DNA of 64,000 nt from Iris pallida (lineage: Eukaryota > Streptophyta > Magnoliopsida > Asparagales > Iridaceae): NCBI GenBank assembly GCA_029216955.1, contig JANAVB010010791.1:6399838-6463837 (forward strand). Reading direction: 5' to 3'. The notes below the pieces were generated by a model. That model was not told the origin of the DNA, made no database searches, and was given only the letters and a program-made list of their open reading frames with translations. The translations under genes and the position numbers were made by a program. Shown here piece after piece: positions 10,389-22,408 of this stretch; the stretch's first letter is position 1; each line of letters opens with the position of its first letter.

Positions 10389-11046
10389 TCGAGATTCGGA
10401 TTAGTACGAAGTCGTGGTAGTACGCCGATTAGCTGTACTACTGCGCGCCTGCGGTAAGAGATATGAAATAGGCTTTAGTTGAGAGAGTACTCAATCACAG
10501 TTAGGACTACTTGAGAAGATTCTTGGGATGACCCTTGAGAATCTCATTATAAACTATCTCGAAATTCGATTCTGACAGCATCTGTCTATTTTCCTTAATC
10601 GTTGTTGAATTTGATTCTTGGTATTCATTATTGACTTGATTTTCTACCAAGATGAACATTATGGGCTAGGTTACCTTAGTCATGGAATTTAGAGTCTTCT
10701 ACAGCCATATTAGCTAGTTTGGCGATGAGATAGAGTCTGATTTTGGATGTATTTCTCGGGTTTGGGAATTTAAAGTTTTTGCAGCCAAGCTAGCGGCAAT
10801 GCAAAAATTTTAAATACCATGATTCTAGAGGTATGTACCTTAGTTGCGGACTCTATGGATTATCGCTGTTATACTTACTGGCATAACGAGGATTCTGGTA
10901 ACATGGTTCTGGATAGACGGGTATGAATATCAGATTTCAGAATAGATACCATATAGATGGTGCCCTAATATGATGGAATGGAATATCAGTATGGATGTTA
11001 CTTGAGTATCATGGATTAGATAGAGGGAGCTAGGCCACCTGTAGCG

Positions 11047-11190
11047 CAATACCGTGCCCTGCATCGTCAGAGGGATATACCCCTGAGGGGCAGGGCTTTT
11101 GCGCTGACAGTCGAGTAGACCGACGCTATAGGTGACGGGTTAGCAGGTCTATCTTTTCTGTCATTCTTTTCACCTTTATGTGTGATTCCA
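11047..11190 (+). pseudogene. Gag/protease-boundary remnant of LARD-like element
   Basis: One frame reads RGRAFALTVE-stop-TDAIGDGLAG, which matches the gag-to-protease linker type of plant gypsy elements (gypsy3 here has GRAFTMSAEDAEAMGDLIAG). The stop at 11116-11118 is TAG where CAG (Gln) is expected. The reading degenerates after about 11190, before any DSGA protease motif. It is a fossil left by loss of pol, with no active product expected. Confidence 0.6.
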
Positions 11191-11341
11191 TTAGTACCTG
11201 CCAGGATATGCTTGTGATATGTTAGATATCGTAGTTACCCTGATCGAGACTGTGGAATCACGACCAGTAGGACTATGATTGCATGTTATCTATTGACCTT
11301 GATTGATTGGGGGTTTGACCTAGAAGGGGTACGATCATCTT

Positions 11342-11377
11342 AATTTCGAGGACAAAATTCTTCTAAGGGGGTAGACT
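11342..11377 (+). promoter_or_regulatory. Inverted repeat and polypurine tract of LARD-like element
   Basis: aatttcgaggacaaaatt (11342-11359) is the pre-tract inverted repeat with one mismatch. aagggggtagact (11365-11377) is the polypurine tract touching the 3' LTR. Confidence 0.8.
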
Positions 11378-14237
11378 TGTAACACCCAATTTTCTAAATG
11401 AGGGTAATTTTGAAATTTTGTAATTATAATCATTTATTAATGATATTTAAATCATATTGTGATTTTTGGTGATTTTTAATCAATTTAAAACTATTTAAAA
11501 TATTGAAATGTGATTTTGATGGTTAACTAGTGTAATCCTAGAATTGCAAAGCCCAGAGACTAACCATGACTAAGGGAGCCTAGTCATGTGATTAGAATGT
11601 CATATTACTACTTTTTAGCCTAAGGGTATTTTGGTCATTTTGACAATTTTGTGAAATTGTAAATTATATTAATTAAATATGTGCTAGTTAATTATTCGAG
11701 ACTTGACCTAGAATCTTAGCCTAATCTAGATTAGCCTTGAGCCTAGAATCTTGATTAGGATAACCTAGTAATGACAAGATTAACAATATCTAGATATTTC
11801 TGAGTAGGATATTTACCCCTTAGGATATTTGTGAAAAAGAAGGCCTTAGGACTAATTGAACCAATAGAAAGACTTGAAATTGGGTGGACCTGCCCTAGCC
11901 ACTCATCTACATCTAAACCTAACCCAAAATTCATTTTTTGGCCAGCCATACAAGCCCCCCCTCCTATAAGTATGCTCATATGTTGTTCTTGCCTCTTTTA
12001 ACATCTACATAGAACCCTAACTTGTTCTTCCACAAATTTCTTCCCCTTTATCCAAATTGACCCCAAATTGAGGCTACTCTCTTGCATTGGGATCCATTTT
12101 AGAAGTGGAGGCTAGTGGGTGCTTGCTTGCAAGAAGTGGAGCTCGATTGGACATCGCTTGACGAAGGGAACTTCTCATTTCGGAACCCATTACATTGAGT
12201 TTGAACTCTCAATAGGTAAAAACCTACAAACCCTCATAAATTCCTGATTTCTTTACATAGATGCATCCATTTAGGGTTCCCCTAGGTGTAGCCCAAGTTT
12301 GGTAGAAATTCGTGTCCAATTCGAGTCCGTATCGGACACGTATCAGTGTCTTTGATGAAATGCTTGTTAGAAATAAATATTGCTAATTTCAAATTCTAAT
12401 TGAACAGATTTGTAGCTTAATATGTGAATAATAATAATCGAGTTGACTGAGTTGAATTTCATGTCGTGTCTGTGTCCAAATTGGGCACGAACACGCAGCA
12501 CGAGCCCGTGCACTGTGTCCTTCTACCCGTGTCCTAATTCTTCCTGGATATGGCGTTCCGACACACGAAGCTTGGTGTGTACCTTAGGGCAGTGACTGAT
12601 AGGTCACCCCCCCAAGTCTCGCACGACCCCATGTCGTATCGGATACATTATTGCACCCGCACTGGTCTTACACTGCTGCACCCATACAAAATTTTGCCCA
12701 CTGACACACGTCTCGTGTCGCTCACTGACACCACGTGGACACTGGATGATGTGTCGATCTGATAGGCCATCATCACAGCTAGGTATGGACACGAGCACGA
12801 GACGTATCGTGGCTCGTGTCATGTCCACGAGGCCGTGTCCTCACTGCACGAGGCAGCCTTCACTGCCTGTTTTTGATGCTCTGTTTAGTTTGAAATTGGA
12901 CACTTCGTGTCCAGTTATGTGGACACGAACATACCCCCTTGACACATTTATATATGAGGAACACTCCTATGCACCTGATTTTGGATTTCATAAGAATTTA
13001 GGTTTCAATTTGATGTTCGAAACGTATTTACTGATACTTCATACAATTAGACTGTTAAATTCAAAACTGAGTTCGGTTTTAATTCAAACTATTTGAGATT
13101 TTGTTATTGGGTTATGAACTGGAATTCAAATTTGATTTAGGTTTGGTTAAATTGAAGTCAAGTTGATTCTGAATTGAAAATTGTGGAAACCTAAACTGAA
13201 TTGAAACATGTAAACTGAGATACTTGGTATCCAAACCGATAAAGCACCTGAGATAATGTTAACTGTCTTATAACTGAGTTTAATGGGTTTCTTTTGAATG
13301 TTTATATATAACTGGGTTTGTCTTGATTTCGATTTTGGCTTGGTTGACATTTGTATTGCACTATGAATAGGATTTGAGTTTAAAATACAAGTTAACTGAG
13401 TTTTCAAAGGATAAATCTGAGAATAGTATATGGGTTAAATGTTAACTGAGATTGGGGTTTTGATTGATTGGTATGATGGTTTTTTAGGGTTTAATTGATG
13501 TTTAAACTGAACTGAATTGCATTGCTAACATGAAATCTGGGTTTAAATTCATGTTTCCAAATTGGTTTTGACGTAGGTTTTGGATTTTGAGAAGAATAGG
13601 AAAACTGTGAATAGATATAGGATGTTCCCAGTTTTTGTAAAACCTGAGAAGGAACTGACGAGTTGGCTTTAAAAAAATAAGTTAGTGTTTGTGTGTTGCC
13701 TGAGACGTAAACCCCCTTGCCATGTACTGCTATGCATGTTCTTATATATTGATAATTCCTAGCCATTAACTGTTTTACACTATGAACCTGAACACTAAGG
13801 CTTGACACCTTGTATGACACTCATACACATTCATCTATACAATCTCTCACATCTACACATTTACACACACATGTGTACCCCCATTTTTTTTCTGTTAAAC
13901 TGAAATGAAACCCCTATAACTGTTTCAACTGAAACCTGATAAACAACACACAGTGACTGAAAACCCCTCACCTTCATTCCTGTTAACCCATATCATACAC
14001 ACACACACACACTGAACCTAACATATACACATGCCACTGTTTACCCCTTCACTTCATTAACATGCATTCACTGTTGCATATACATTACAGATCCTGCCCT
14101 CTATGATTTCCTGAACATAGACACCACACACACCCTCTACCTCCATGTTTTACATGAACCAATCCCAACCCCCCCCACACACACACATCTATATATACTC
14201 CCTTAACCCTCTATCTATGTATGAATGTATCTAGATA

Positions 14238-14283
14238 TGCATGTATGTATGTATGTATGTATGTATGTATGTATGTATGTATG

Positions 14284-14327
<44 letters not shown>

Positions 14328-14350
14328 TGTATGTATGTATGTATGCATAT
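14238..14350. repeat. ATGT tetranucleotide microsatellite
   Basis: Some 25 near-perfect ATGT (TGTA) units lie within the LARD 3' LTR. The 5' LTR counterpart lies before the window. Confidence 0.95.
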
Positions 14351-14608
14351 ATGAATGTATGTTATGTATGTAAGGTAATGTATAATATATGCAAGTAGGT
14401 AATGTATAGTGTTAGAATACATGTAATGTTATATATGAAATGTAAAGCATGTATGTAAAAATGAATGTAATGTGTATAAGTATGTATTGTGCCTATTTTG
14501 TATATAGGTTGTATAGGTTACCCTATGGATAGCTAGACCTAGGCTTGTGTATTACCTTGGTAATACCTTAGTATCCTAGATATAGCCTATGAGTTGTATA
14601 CCCTAGAC

Positions 14609-14922
14609 AGTTGACCAGTTGACCTAGAATGCCTTGGTATTGAACCTAATAGGCTAATTTGACTAGTTGACTAGAGTTGACCAAAAGTCAACATTGAGTC
14701 AATATGTGACCAATTGACCTAGCTTGACTAGAGTTTGACTTAGTTGACTAAGATTGACTTAGTTGACCAACCCTAAAGTTGACCATTGACCAGATTGACC
14801 CTTGCTAGCATAAGTTTGACCAGTTGACCAAGATAGCCTTATTGTTGACCTAGTATGACTAGATGTTGACTTGGTTTGACCCAGAGTTGACCAAGTTTGA
14901 CTTTAACCTAAATTGACCTAGA
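14609..14922 (+). promoter_or_regulatory. Dense TTGAC (W-box core) array in LARD LTR
   Basis: I count about 22 TTGAC cores on the plus strand and 2 on the minus strand in 314 bp, mostly TTGACC or TTGACT. The same array is in the 5' LTR but is split there by TR-GAG1 (47-234 and 8736-8865). TTGAC(C/T) is the established core bound by plant WRKY factors; a regulatory role here is inferred from density only. Confidence 0.6.
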
Positions 14923-16217
14923 ATCATGTAGATTGCATCGTAAACTTCATTTATCGTATTTTAAACACATTATAACCCATATTGCTCTATTTAGGACATT
15001 GTGACTCCGGTGAAGACATCTGATATTACACTACTCTTTTCAGAGTATCAGGCGAGTACATTCTCTGACCGTTTCATACTTGTTAGGATTTATATTCTGG
15101 CTCTAGATTACTTTACTTGATGCTGACACGATATCATCATGGATTGGTACTATATGGATCTTTTCATGGGATGTTATCCCCCTTAGCGGGCGCATCGAAT
15201 ATTTCATGTCATGTGTTTCATGTACATCATGTATTCCTTGCTCTTGCGTTATTCATGTACACTCATGTTCTCTCATGTGCTTTAATGTACGCTCATGTAC
15301 TTTCATATGCTCTCATGTACGTTCATATTTCCTCATGTGCTTCGTGTGTAACCAAAACATCATGTTCGTAACGTAACTTGACTGGATCCTTGTGTATTGA
15401 TTGTGGGTAGGGGTGAGTATAAATGGTCATGTGATTTACCCATCATGTTCACTATGTTACTTTTCATGTGTTATCATGTATAACACAGCCTTCTTGGCTG
15501 GTGTCCCTCATGTTTACCCATGTTATATCATGTTCAACCCAAGCCAATTACATGCCATCTCGTACTCTAAATAACTAGTCACTTACAGTTCTTACTTATC
15601 ATGTATATATTTCCAGTTATCAAATATCTCTCCTGTTTTTATGTACATCTTCTTACAGCGTTTTATGTATCTTACTCTATTGCTTGCTTTATATTTCTTG
15701 CCATGATATGAACTGCGTGAGATGTATTGTGCTCGTTCCTGTCCTGACTGGACCTGTTGAAAATATTACAGATGATTATCCTGAGGACATTGCCCTACTT
15801 GCCTTGGAGCAGGGGATGGCTTAGCTACGTTTGGTCCCGACACTCAGGAGTGATTGGGAGACTATCCAGTAGACTTGGTTTAGTTTTCATGTTTTAGAAC
15901 TTGAATTGTAATAAGTTGAGATATTGTTTTGTTTTAAGATTGTTTGAGATTATTACTATTTAGTAGTTGGTTTTGTTGTTATTATTTATTCTTAGTTATA
16001 AACTTCTGTGTTATCATATCGTGCTTAGACTGTGATTGAGATTTCATTATATCTATATTTGTCCTCTGTTCGGAGTTGAGATTTTGACAAGTACATTATA
16101 TAATTGCGTGAGTTGTTGCTTAGATAGTGACTTAGAACAGTGTTCTATCGCCGACATTACAACATAGGCTGGACGTACCCACTTCTCGTGCCCCTACACT
16201 GGGTGCGGGTCGTGACA

Positions 16218-17345
16218 AATTGATCCAATCTACGTATCGAGAATGAATTAGTCTAGACACAAAAAAAGAGTTACGTCCCGATGAGGATGATTATCCTGCG
16301 GGAGCGTGCATGGTGATTCATGCCCACACGTGGATAATCTGACTCGCGTGAGATCGGGGCGTGGCATATTATTAAGTCAAGCTAGATGACCTTATGAACG
16401 ATTTCGTGAATTGTGATGAACGACTTAGGAAATATAAAATGTGAATTATGGTTTAAAACTGAATCGTGTCGTAGCGTGCTTGTCTTGAAAAGGATTGATA
16501 GGTGGATTATGTCGAACGTGTTCGAAGGGATAGACTATACGAAATGGCTTGATAAACGAGTGAGATTGATATGTCGAGGAATTAGTTGAAACGTGAGTTA
16601 TCGTAGGATAGCTTTGCTGAATGACTCAGACCCCGTGCGACGAATGTTGGGATGTGTGTAGGAAATCAATGCTCGAAGTTTAGAAGTCAGAGTGATGCGA
16701 GCTTGGGTAGAAAACCCCGTACTATCAATTTGGTTTGACCTTTGGATGGGGTCAGTGTTTATATTGTTATTTGGGAACTTTGATTCCAATACTGACGGAT
16801 GACCTTAGCCTAAAGACATAGCCTAGCGGTTAGGCGAGACATCCCTGCTTTAAGAGATAGCGTATGATTGATTTTAGGATTGATAGAATGAATCAAATAT
16901 GTAAGGTCGGATTCACTATCACGAGGCTCGGCTGAAATGTATATATTTCGGGGACGCCTTAAATATATGCACGATCCAGCTAAGTGACACATTGAATTCA
17001 AGTGAGACTAGGGGAATAGAAGAGTATCGAGGATTTTGAAATCGTGTGTTGCAAATAAATTATTGATGGTAGTATGATCGTTGGATTCAAATGAACTTGA
17101 ATGTCGATTGAACGAATAGTTTGTCCTAGAACTAAGTTGCCCGTGTGCGCAATAAGTATAAGTTACCCAGTCAATATATAGTTGTTCGATGTGAAAGGAA
17201 AATCAGAGCACGAAAGTGGCTCGGATTGAAGAAATGTATAGGAAGTAGGTGTGTGAGAATCATTGGATGATGAGTCAAGTGATAAAGACGATAAGTAAGT
17301 ACTTAGTTAGTTTTAAGGACGAAACTTTTTCTGAGTGGTGTATGA
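16218..17345 (+). mobile_element. Gypsy element X, 3' part of internal region (non-coding)
   Basis: These 1.1 kb lie between the end of the inserted LARD and an LTR start. No frame longer than about 60 codons or recognisable domain is found. It ends with a degenerate version (17308-17325, ttttaaggacgaaact) of the pre-polypurine-tract motif seen in the other gypsy elements, supporting its reading as the 3' end of an internal region. The rest of X lies to the left of the window. Confidence 0.6.
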
Positions 17346-19714
17346 TGTAGTGCCCCATCCCACTCAGTCAATCGGAGGAATTGGAACGCCGACGGCATTT
17401 GGATTTAGCCTTGCAACGTCTGCTCGAAGACACCGCTCGGCCAAGGCGACTCCTCGCTCAGTTGGGGTAGTTTCGGTGAACTCGTCTCATCTTATCTTTC
17501 ACATAATAAATCACATGTTTTTAACTTGCACAAGTAGGCTTGATAATAAAAGAGACGAATCCACATTGATAAGGGAATAATCCCAACGGGTCGAATTGAG
17601 TTAGAATATGGAAATGTCCAACGGTCGGCTTAGAGTTGGTGCACGGCGTGCTTTGAAAATGACACTCGGTCCTTCGTTCCGTGGCTTAGAAGAAAAAAAA
17701 GTTGGTCTTCGACACAAACTATGAATTAGCCTAAGTCATAGGCGTCGCCCGCGTAAATGATCGATAAAGCATGCACGGTTCCACGATGCAAGGCTTGGCA
17801 TAGCCTTTGCTCGTCCTACTGGTTAAGTTGTAGGCTTAATTAAGTTAGGCAAAGTAATGCTGTGTTATCGAAGTCATAGCCATCACTGTCCCGCTCTTTC
17901 TACGGTTGTCAAGTTATTTAGTCCCACGATCTCAATGCCCGTCATATAAAGTATGACTTGGGCGATAGCATCACGTAGAATATAAGTCGGTTTAAGGCAG
18001 GAGCCACGGTCGGCACTATAAAAAGTTAGCCACGGTCTATGGCACTTAAGGAACATAATTTGTTCAAGTTAAGTAGGAAGGCTATACGATAGTCGTTCCC
18101 TGGGTTTCAAAAGAAAAGAAAGTACATACGATAATTTGTCACCGAGGCAGTCCTATGTTTTGGGAGTCTCTTAGGATGCACGTTCTGCATCATATGGTTT
18201 TGATGCATATTTTGCATCGTATGGTTTTAATGCACGTTTTGCATAGTATGAGGCGATCCCTCGGTTGGGAGTCTCATGGTTCTGACGCACGAGTTGCTAT
18301 GTATGGGTCAGGTTTTACCACAAATTAGGCCATGCATTTACGTGAGTCTAGATGTCTCGTAGGTGCGTGGTCATTGGACAACTTGTCGACAAGGATTTCT
18401 TCCTCGACTGGTATTACGCCGGGGCGCCGGGATCAGTCGACCTAGGGGGAAGACGTTATAGCAGCGCTGGATTGTACCGCGTAGGCAGTCGAGGGCTTTC
18501 CATGAGGCTAGCTACCTTACATTGAAGGACCCGTCGGCTACCCGAGCTATGTCCACGATGGCTTGTCGTGCCAGTGGCCTTTCATATAGATAAGTTGGCG
18601 TGCTGAACGGCAATTCGCATGCACGGTGTCGGTGGATTCTAAGAAAATGTAAGCACGACACGAGTTGTGTTAAGAAGGTATGTGTGCACGGTCTGCACCA
18701 TGATTCAGGTGCCTAGGGTTTGGCTAAGTAAAGACCCGTGCTTCGATACGAGAAGTGGCGTCGAGTGTTAAGTCGTTGGCATAGAGTTGCATAAGTCAAA
18801 CTTGAGTCATTGCGAGTTAAGTCGAGAAGGGCCGTAGGGCAAGTTTGGTTAAGTTATGTTGAGTTGCAGGGCAGGACCTCGAAATGTGAGGCACGACCGC
18901 GTTGTCACAACACAAGTATAGGCAAGACTAAGTGAGGAGGCACTGCCTCAGAGATATTAAAGCATGAATCGAGTACATAGCACGACTGAGTCGTTGCGTC
19001 CCAGAGTATGGCACGAAAGACAAGTATGAGTCGATGCATTGACGTTGCAAGCACGAAAAAGGTCTAGAGACACAAAATAGGCTAAGGCGTATGTCCTAAA
19101 ACTGATCCTAAGGCAAGAGTAGAAAAAAATCGTAAAGGATCTATGTTGCACGAAGTAAATGAACGTGTTTGTTTTATATGGGTGGGCGAGGAGCTCATTC
19201 CACCAGTACAGTTGAGTACTGACACCCACACAGTGATTATGTGCAGGCACAAGTAGAAGCTCGTGGCGCGAAGCTCGCTTGGATGCGTCGAGGCATGAAG
19301 TTCCTTGGAGATTCGAGGCGTGCATTCTGCGTGGAGACTGGACTTATACGGGACATAATGTATGGACATCGCCTTCCGAAGCATCCGCTGGCTCAAGACT
19401 TGTACATGAGAGATGAGAGAGAAGCTGAGTGACTTGTAATGTGAGAAGAGTGAGCTTGAGTGATTATAATCTTGGCCTTGCGCCCTATTGTAACCTTTGT
19501 ATCAATATCAATAAAGAGCTTCTTTTGAATAACTTGTGTTTTGTTCTAAATTTTTGTTACATGTTCAATGTCTCTGCTTGGGACTTCTGTGCGACGACCC
19601 CGTCGCAGCCGCTGTAATCGGCCGTTATGGAACCGCCTTGCACGAGCGCAATCTAGGCTCGTGCGGCATCACGCCTTAGCGAGGACGATCGCTCCTCAGG
19701 AGCGGGGCGTGACA
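17346..19714 (+). repeat. 3' LTR of gypsy element X
   Basis: The start tgtagtgcccc and the end ggggcgtgaca form a near-inverted pair, and copia coding sequence resumes directly after the end. The partner LTR is not in the window, so the left border rests on the terminal pair and the upstream motif. A canonical polyadenylation signal lies at 19510-19515. No gene is seen inside. Confidence 0.7.
19510..19515 (+). promoter_or_regulatory. Polyadenylation signal in LTR of element X
   Basis: aataaa occurs about 200 bp before the LTR end, followed by a T-rich stretch (aataaagagcttcttttg), consistent with the end of the R region. Confidence 0.5.
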
Positions 19715-19716
19715 AC

Positions 19717-20205
19717 TGTGGAGTGTTGAAGATGGGCAATGGAGATGTGTCGAAGGCGGTTGCCATTGGATATGTGCATTTGAGGACGAAAATAGGTGCA
19801 GTTCTTATTTTCAAAGATGTTCGTCATGTCCCTGATGTCCGTTTCAACCTGGTATCGGTTGGAAGGTTGGATGACGAAGGATTCTTCAGTCTCTTCGGGA
19901 ATAGTCAGTAGAAGCTTTCCAGAGGTTCGATGATGATTGCCAGAGGAAGCAAGAAGTCCGATCTCTACTATATAGAGGAGAGTGCACAGGGTGCACAGGA
20001 GTGAACGCAGTTTCTGATGCGTCTACCGAGTTGTGGCACAGGCGGCTTGGCCATATCAGCGAGAAGGAGATGAGCTACTTGGTAAAAATGAAGGAGATTC
20101 CAGGGCTCAAGTCTACAAAGCTGGAGAAGTACACGCGCTGCTTAGCTGGAAAGCAAAATAGGGTGTCTTTCTAAAGTCACCCAAGTTCAAGAAAGCCGAC
20201 GTTGC
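19717..20205 (+). pseudogene. pol: Copia GAG-pre-integrase and integrase zinc region (broken)
   Basis: The frame opens with CGVLKMGN directly after element X and reads through DVRHVPDVRFNLVSVG, the typical GAG-pre-integrase segment, to a stop at 19909-19911 where Trp or Gln is usual. After a shift, TELWHRRLGHISEKE and CLAGKQNRVSF supply the His-His and part of the Cys-Cys zinc site of integrase (the first Cys is not seen, so the site is probably damaged). Confidence 0.8.
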
Positions 20206-20944
20206 TCGAGTTGTTCTCTCGGATGTATGCGGTCCTATGAAGGTAAAATCTATTGGTGGTGCTTCTTACTTTGTAACTTTTATTGATGACTGTTCCAGGA
20301 AGGTTTGGGTCTATGTTTTAAAGACCAAAGATCAGGTGCTTCCTACTTTCAAAGAGTTTCAGGCCTTTGTTAAAAGAGAGACGGGCAAGAAGTTATTGTG
20401 TGTTCGGTCCGACAACGACGACGAATACATTGGTCCCTTTGATGCTTATTGCAGAGAGCAAGGGATATGACATCAGAAGACTCCATCCAAGATACCTCAG
20501 CTCAATGGTGTAGCGGAGCGCATGAACAGGACACTGATGGAGAGGGTGCGGTGTTTGTTGTCAGAAGCAAATTTTTTAGGCAGTTATTGGGGTGGGGCTC
20601 TTCTCATAGCTGCTTATGCTATTAATTTATCTCCTAGTGCTCCTTTGTAGGGTGATGTGCCTGACAAAGTATGGTACGACAAAGAGCCGTCATACAATCA
20701 CCTGCGAGTGTTTAGTTGTAAGGCCTTCGTTCATGTACCGAAGGACGAGAGGTCCAAATTTGAGCCAAAGACGAGGTGGTACGTCTTTGTCGGCTACGGT
20801 CGGGATGAGTTTGGCTATAAACTCTACGACCCAGTGGGAAGAAAGATCTACAGAAGCAGGGACGTGGTATTCATCAAGGATCAGACCATGCCCAACACTC
20901 AGGATTCTGAGATGCCTTTTGAGGCGAGGAATTACCTGAGTTAG
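20206..20944 (+). pseudogene. pol: Copia integrase core and C-terminal region (broken)
   Basis: The three catalytic acidic residues of the DDE integrase fold can be followed: Asp in SDVCGPM, Asp in RSDNDDEY (usually RSDNGGEY), Glu in NGVAERMNRT. Stops interrupt at 20468-20470 and 20648-20650. The following frame (20657-20944) has VFSCKAFVHVPKDERSKFEPK and YKLYDP, the usual region between integrase and RT. This enzyme would insert cDNA into the genome; here it is a fossil. Confidence 0.85.
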
Positions 20945-21159
20945 AGTCATTTCGCTTCGAGCAGTTTCCAGAGGACATCGCAGAGGATCCAGTTATGGGG
21001 GAGCCAGTACATGGAGTTGCTCCCAACCTTGATCACCAACCTGCTGATGGTGGTCAGGGTGTCCCTCAGGAGGATGAGCATGCCGAGGAGGCAATTCCTG
21101 AATGAGAGGAGGCTGTTGGTATACAGCCAACACCAGTGGCTCCATTGAGAATGAGCGAC

Positions 21160-21837
21160 AGAGAGCGTCGACCATCTACGAGATACTCACCAGGTGAGTA
21201 TGTGCTACTCACTGACGAAGGAGAGCCCAAAAGCTTTGTTGAGGCTATGAAAGACGAACAAAGGTAGGAGTGGATGCAGGCTATGTAGGAGGAGATGGGT
21301 TCCTTATACGCCAATTCTACTTACGAGCTGGTGCGGTTGCCAAAGGGCAAGAAGGCTTTGAAGAATCAATGGATATTTAGAGTGAAGCAGACGGATGATG
21401 CTACTCACCCTCGATACAAAGAGAGGCTGGTAGTTAAAGGCTACGGTCAGCGGAAAGGCACGAATTATGATGAGATCTTTTCGCCAGTCGTCAAGCAGTC
21501 GTCTATTCGGGTGGTGCTAGCATTGGCAGCCAGTTTTGACTTGGAGGTCGAGCAGATGGACGTGAAGACGACATTTCTCCACAGTGATCTTGAGGAGGAG
21601 CTATACATGGAGCAGCCAGAGGAATTCTGTGAGAAGGGCAAGTCACATTTGGTCTGCCGGTTGAGGAAGAGCTTGTATGGTCTGAAGCAGGCTCCGAGGC
21701 AGTGGTACAGAAAGTTTGAGTCGTTTATGGGAGAGCATGGTTATGCACGGACGACGTCGGACCAGTGGGCATTTGTGAGGTACTTTGTCGAGGATGATTT
21801 TATCATTTTATTGTCTATGTTGATGAGATGTTATTAG
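21160..21837 (+). pseudogene. pol: Copia reverse transcriptase, N-terminal two thirds (broken)
   Basis: After stops near 21102 and 21266, an open stretch from 21295 carries copia RT hallmarks: NQWIFRVKQ, RLVVKGYGQ, MDVKTTFLHSDLEEELYMEQPE, and SLYGLKQAPRQWYRKF. It runs out of frame just before the catalytic box. The box itself, in the +1 frame near 21816-21830, reads YVDEML instead of YVDDML, so a catalytic Asp has been changed to Glu. Confidence 0.9.
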
Positions 21838-22408
21838 TGGGTCGGAATACCACTAGGATAGTGGAATTGAAGTGCCAACTGGGCACGGCCTTCTCTATGA
21901 AGGATTTGGGCACAGTAAAGACTATTCTTGGGATGGAGATCAGCCGAGAGAGAGAGAGAGAGTCCAAGCTGCTACACTTGTCCCAAAAGAAGTACATTCA
22001 TCGGATACTTCAGCGTTTCAGGATGGACGGGTCGAAGAAAGTGAGTTTCCCCCTTGTGGCCCACTTTAAGCTTACTAAGGAGCAGTGTCCATCTACCGAG
22101 GACGAAAAAGAAGACATGGAGAGGGTTCCATATGCCTCAGCTATGGGAAGCCTTATGTATGCTATGGTGTGTACGAGGCCAGACATCGCTCATACAGTTG
22201 GCATAGTTAGCAGGTATCTTTCAAATCCTAGAAGGGTACATTGGAGTGCAGTTAAGTGGATTCTACGATACCTTCAGGGCACTGTCGATTGGAGACTTTC
22301 TTTTGGTGGTGACGAGTCGAAGCTGGTTGGATATACCGATACTGATATGGTTGGAGTTGTAGACACGAGGCGATCGACTTTGGGCTATGTGATGATGTTT
22401 GCTGGAGG
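21828..22408 (+). pseudogene. pol: Copia RT C-terminus and RNase H start (truncated)
   Basis: Motifs MKDLGTVKTILGMEI, LHLSQKKYIHRILQRF, YASAMGSLMYAMVCTRPDIAH and VKWILRYLQGT are standard copia RT-connection sequence. The RNase H start (VGYTDTDMVGVVDTRRSTLGYVMMFAGG) breaks at 22408. The region after this point is not copia but a CACTA terminus, and no continuation of RNase H is seen elsewhere in the window. Confidence 0.9.

Larger units (their letters stand above)
10364..11377 (+). mobile_element. Internal region of LARD-like element
   Basis: Only 1,014 bp separate the two long LTRs. It holds a primer-binding site, a non-coding leader, a broken gag/protease-boundary remnant (about 11047-11190) and a polypurine tract. 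Protease proper, RT, RNase H and integrase are absent, so the element is non-autonomous (large-LTR, tiny-interior class). Confidence 0.85.
11378..16217 (+). repeat. 3' LTR of LARD-like element (complete, 4,840 bp)
   Basis: It starts tgtaacaccc after the polypurine tract and ends gggtcgtgaca. In order it contains: AT-rich U3; a GACACG-motif zone (12310-12935); a tract rich in ACTGA and aaactg words (12960-13950); CA-rich sequence; an ATGT microsatellite; the TTGAC array; the Helitron-free empty site near 14985; and a right part shared with 9130-10363. Small open frames in it are not conserved genes. Confidence 0.9.
19715..22408 (+). mobile_element. Ty1/copia retrotransposon, decayed pol segment
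   Basis: Domains appear in copia order: GAG-pre-integrase, integrase, reverse transcriptase, RNase H. This places integrase before RT, diagnostic for Ty1/copia. The left part (gag, protease, LTR) is cut off by element X. The right part stops at 22408, in the RNase H region, where a CACTA terminus begins. Several stops and frameshifts make it inactive. Confidence 0.92.

Noticed and set aside
14238..14350. Possible CRISPR-like or satellite array
   Set aside because: Simple ATGT microsatellite without spacers.
19241..19432. Small plus-strand frame with a plausible start
   Set aside because: Lies inside the LTR of element X, near its polyadenylation signal; no domain or relative recognised.
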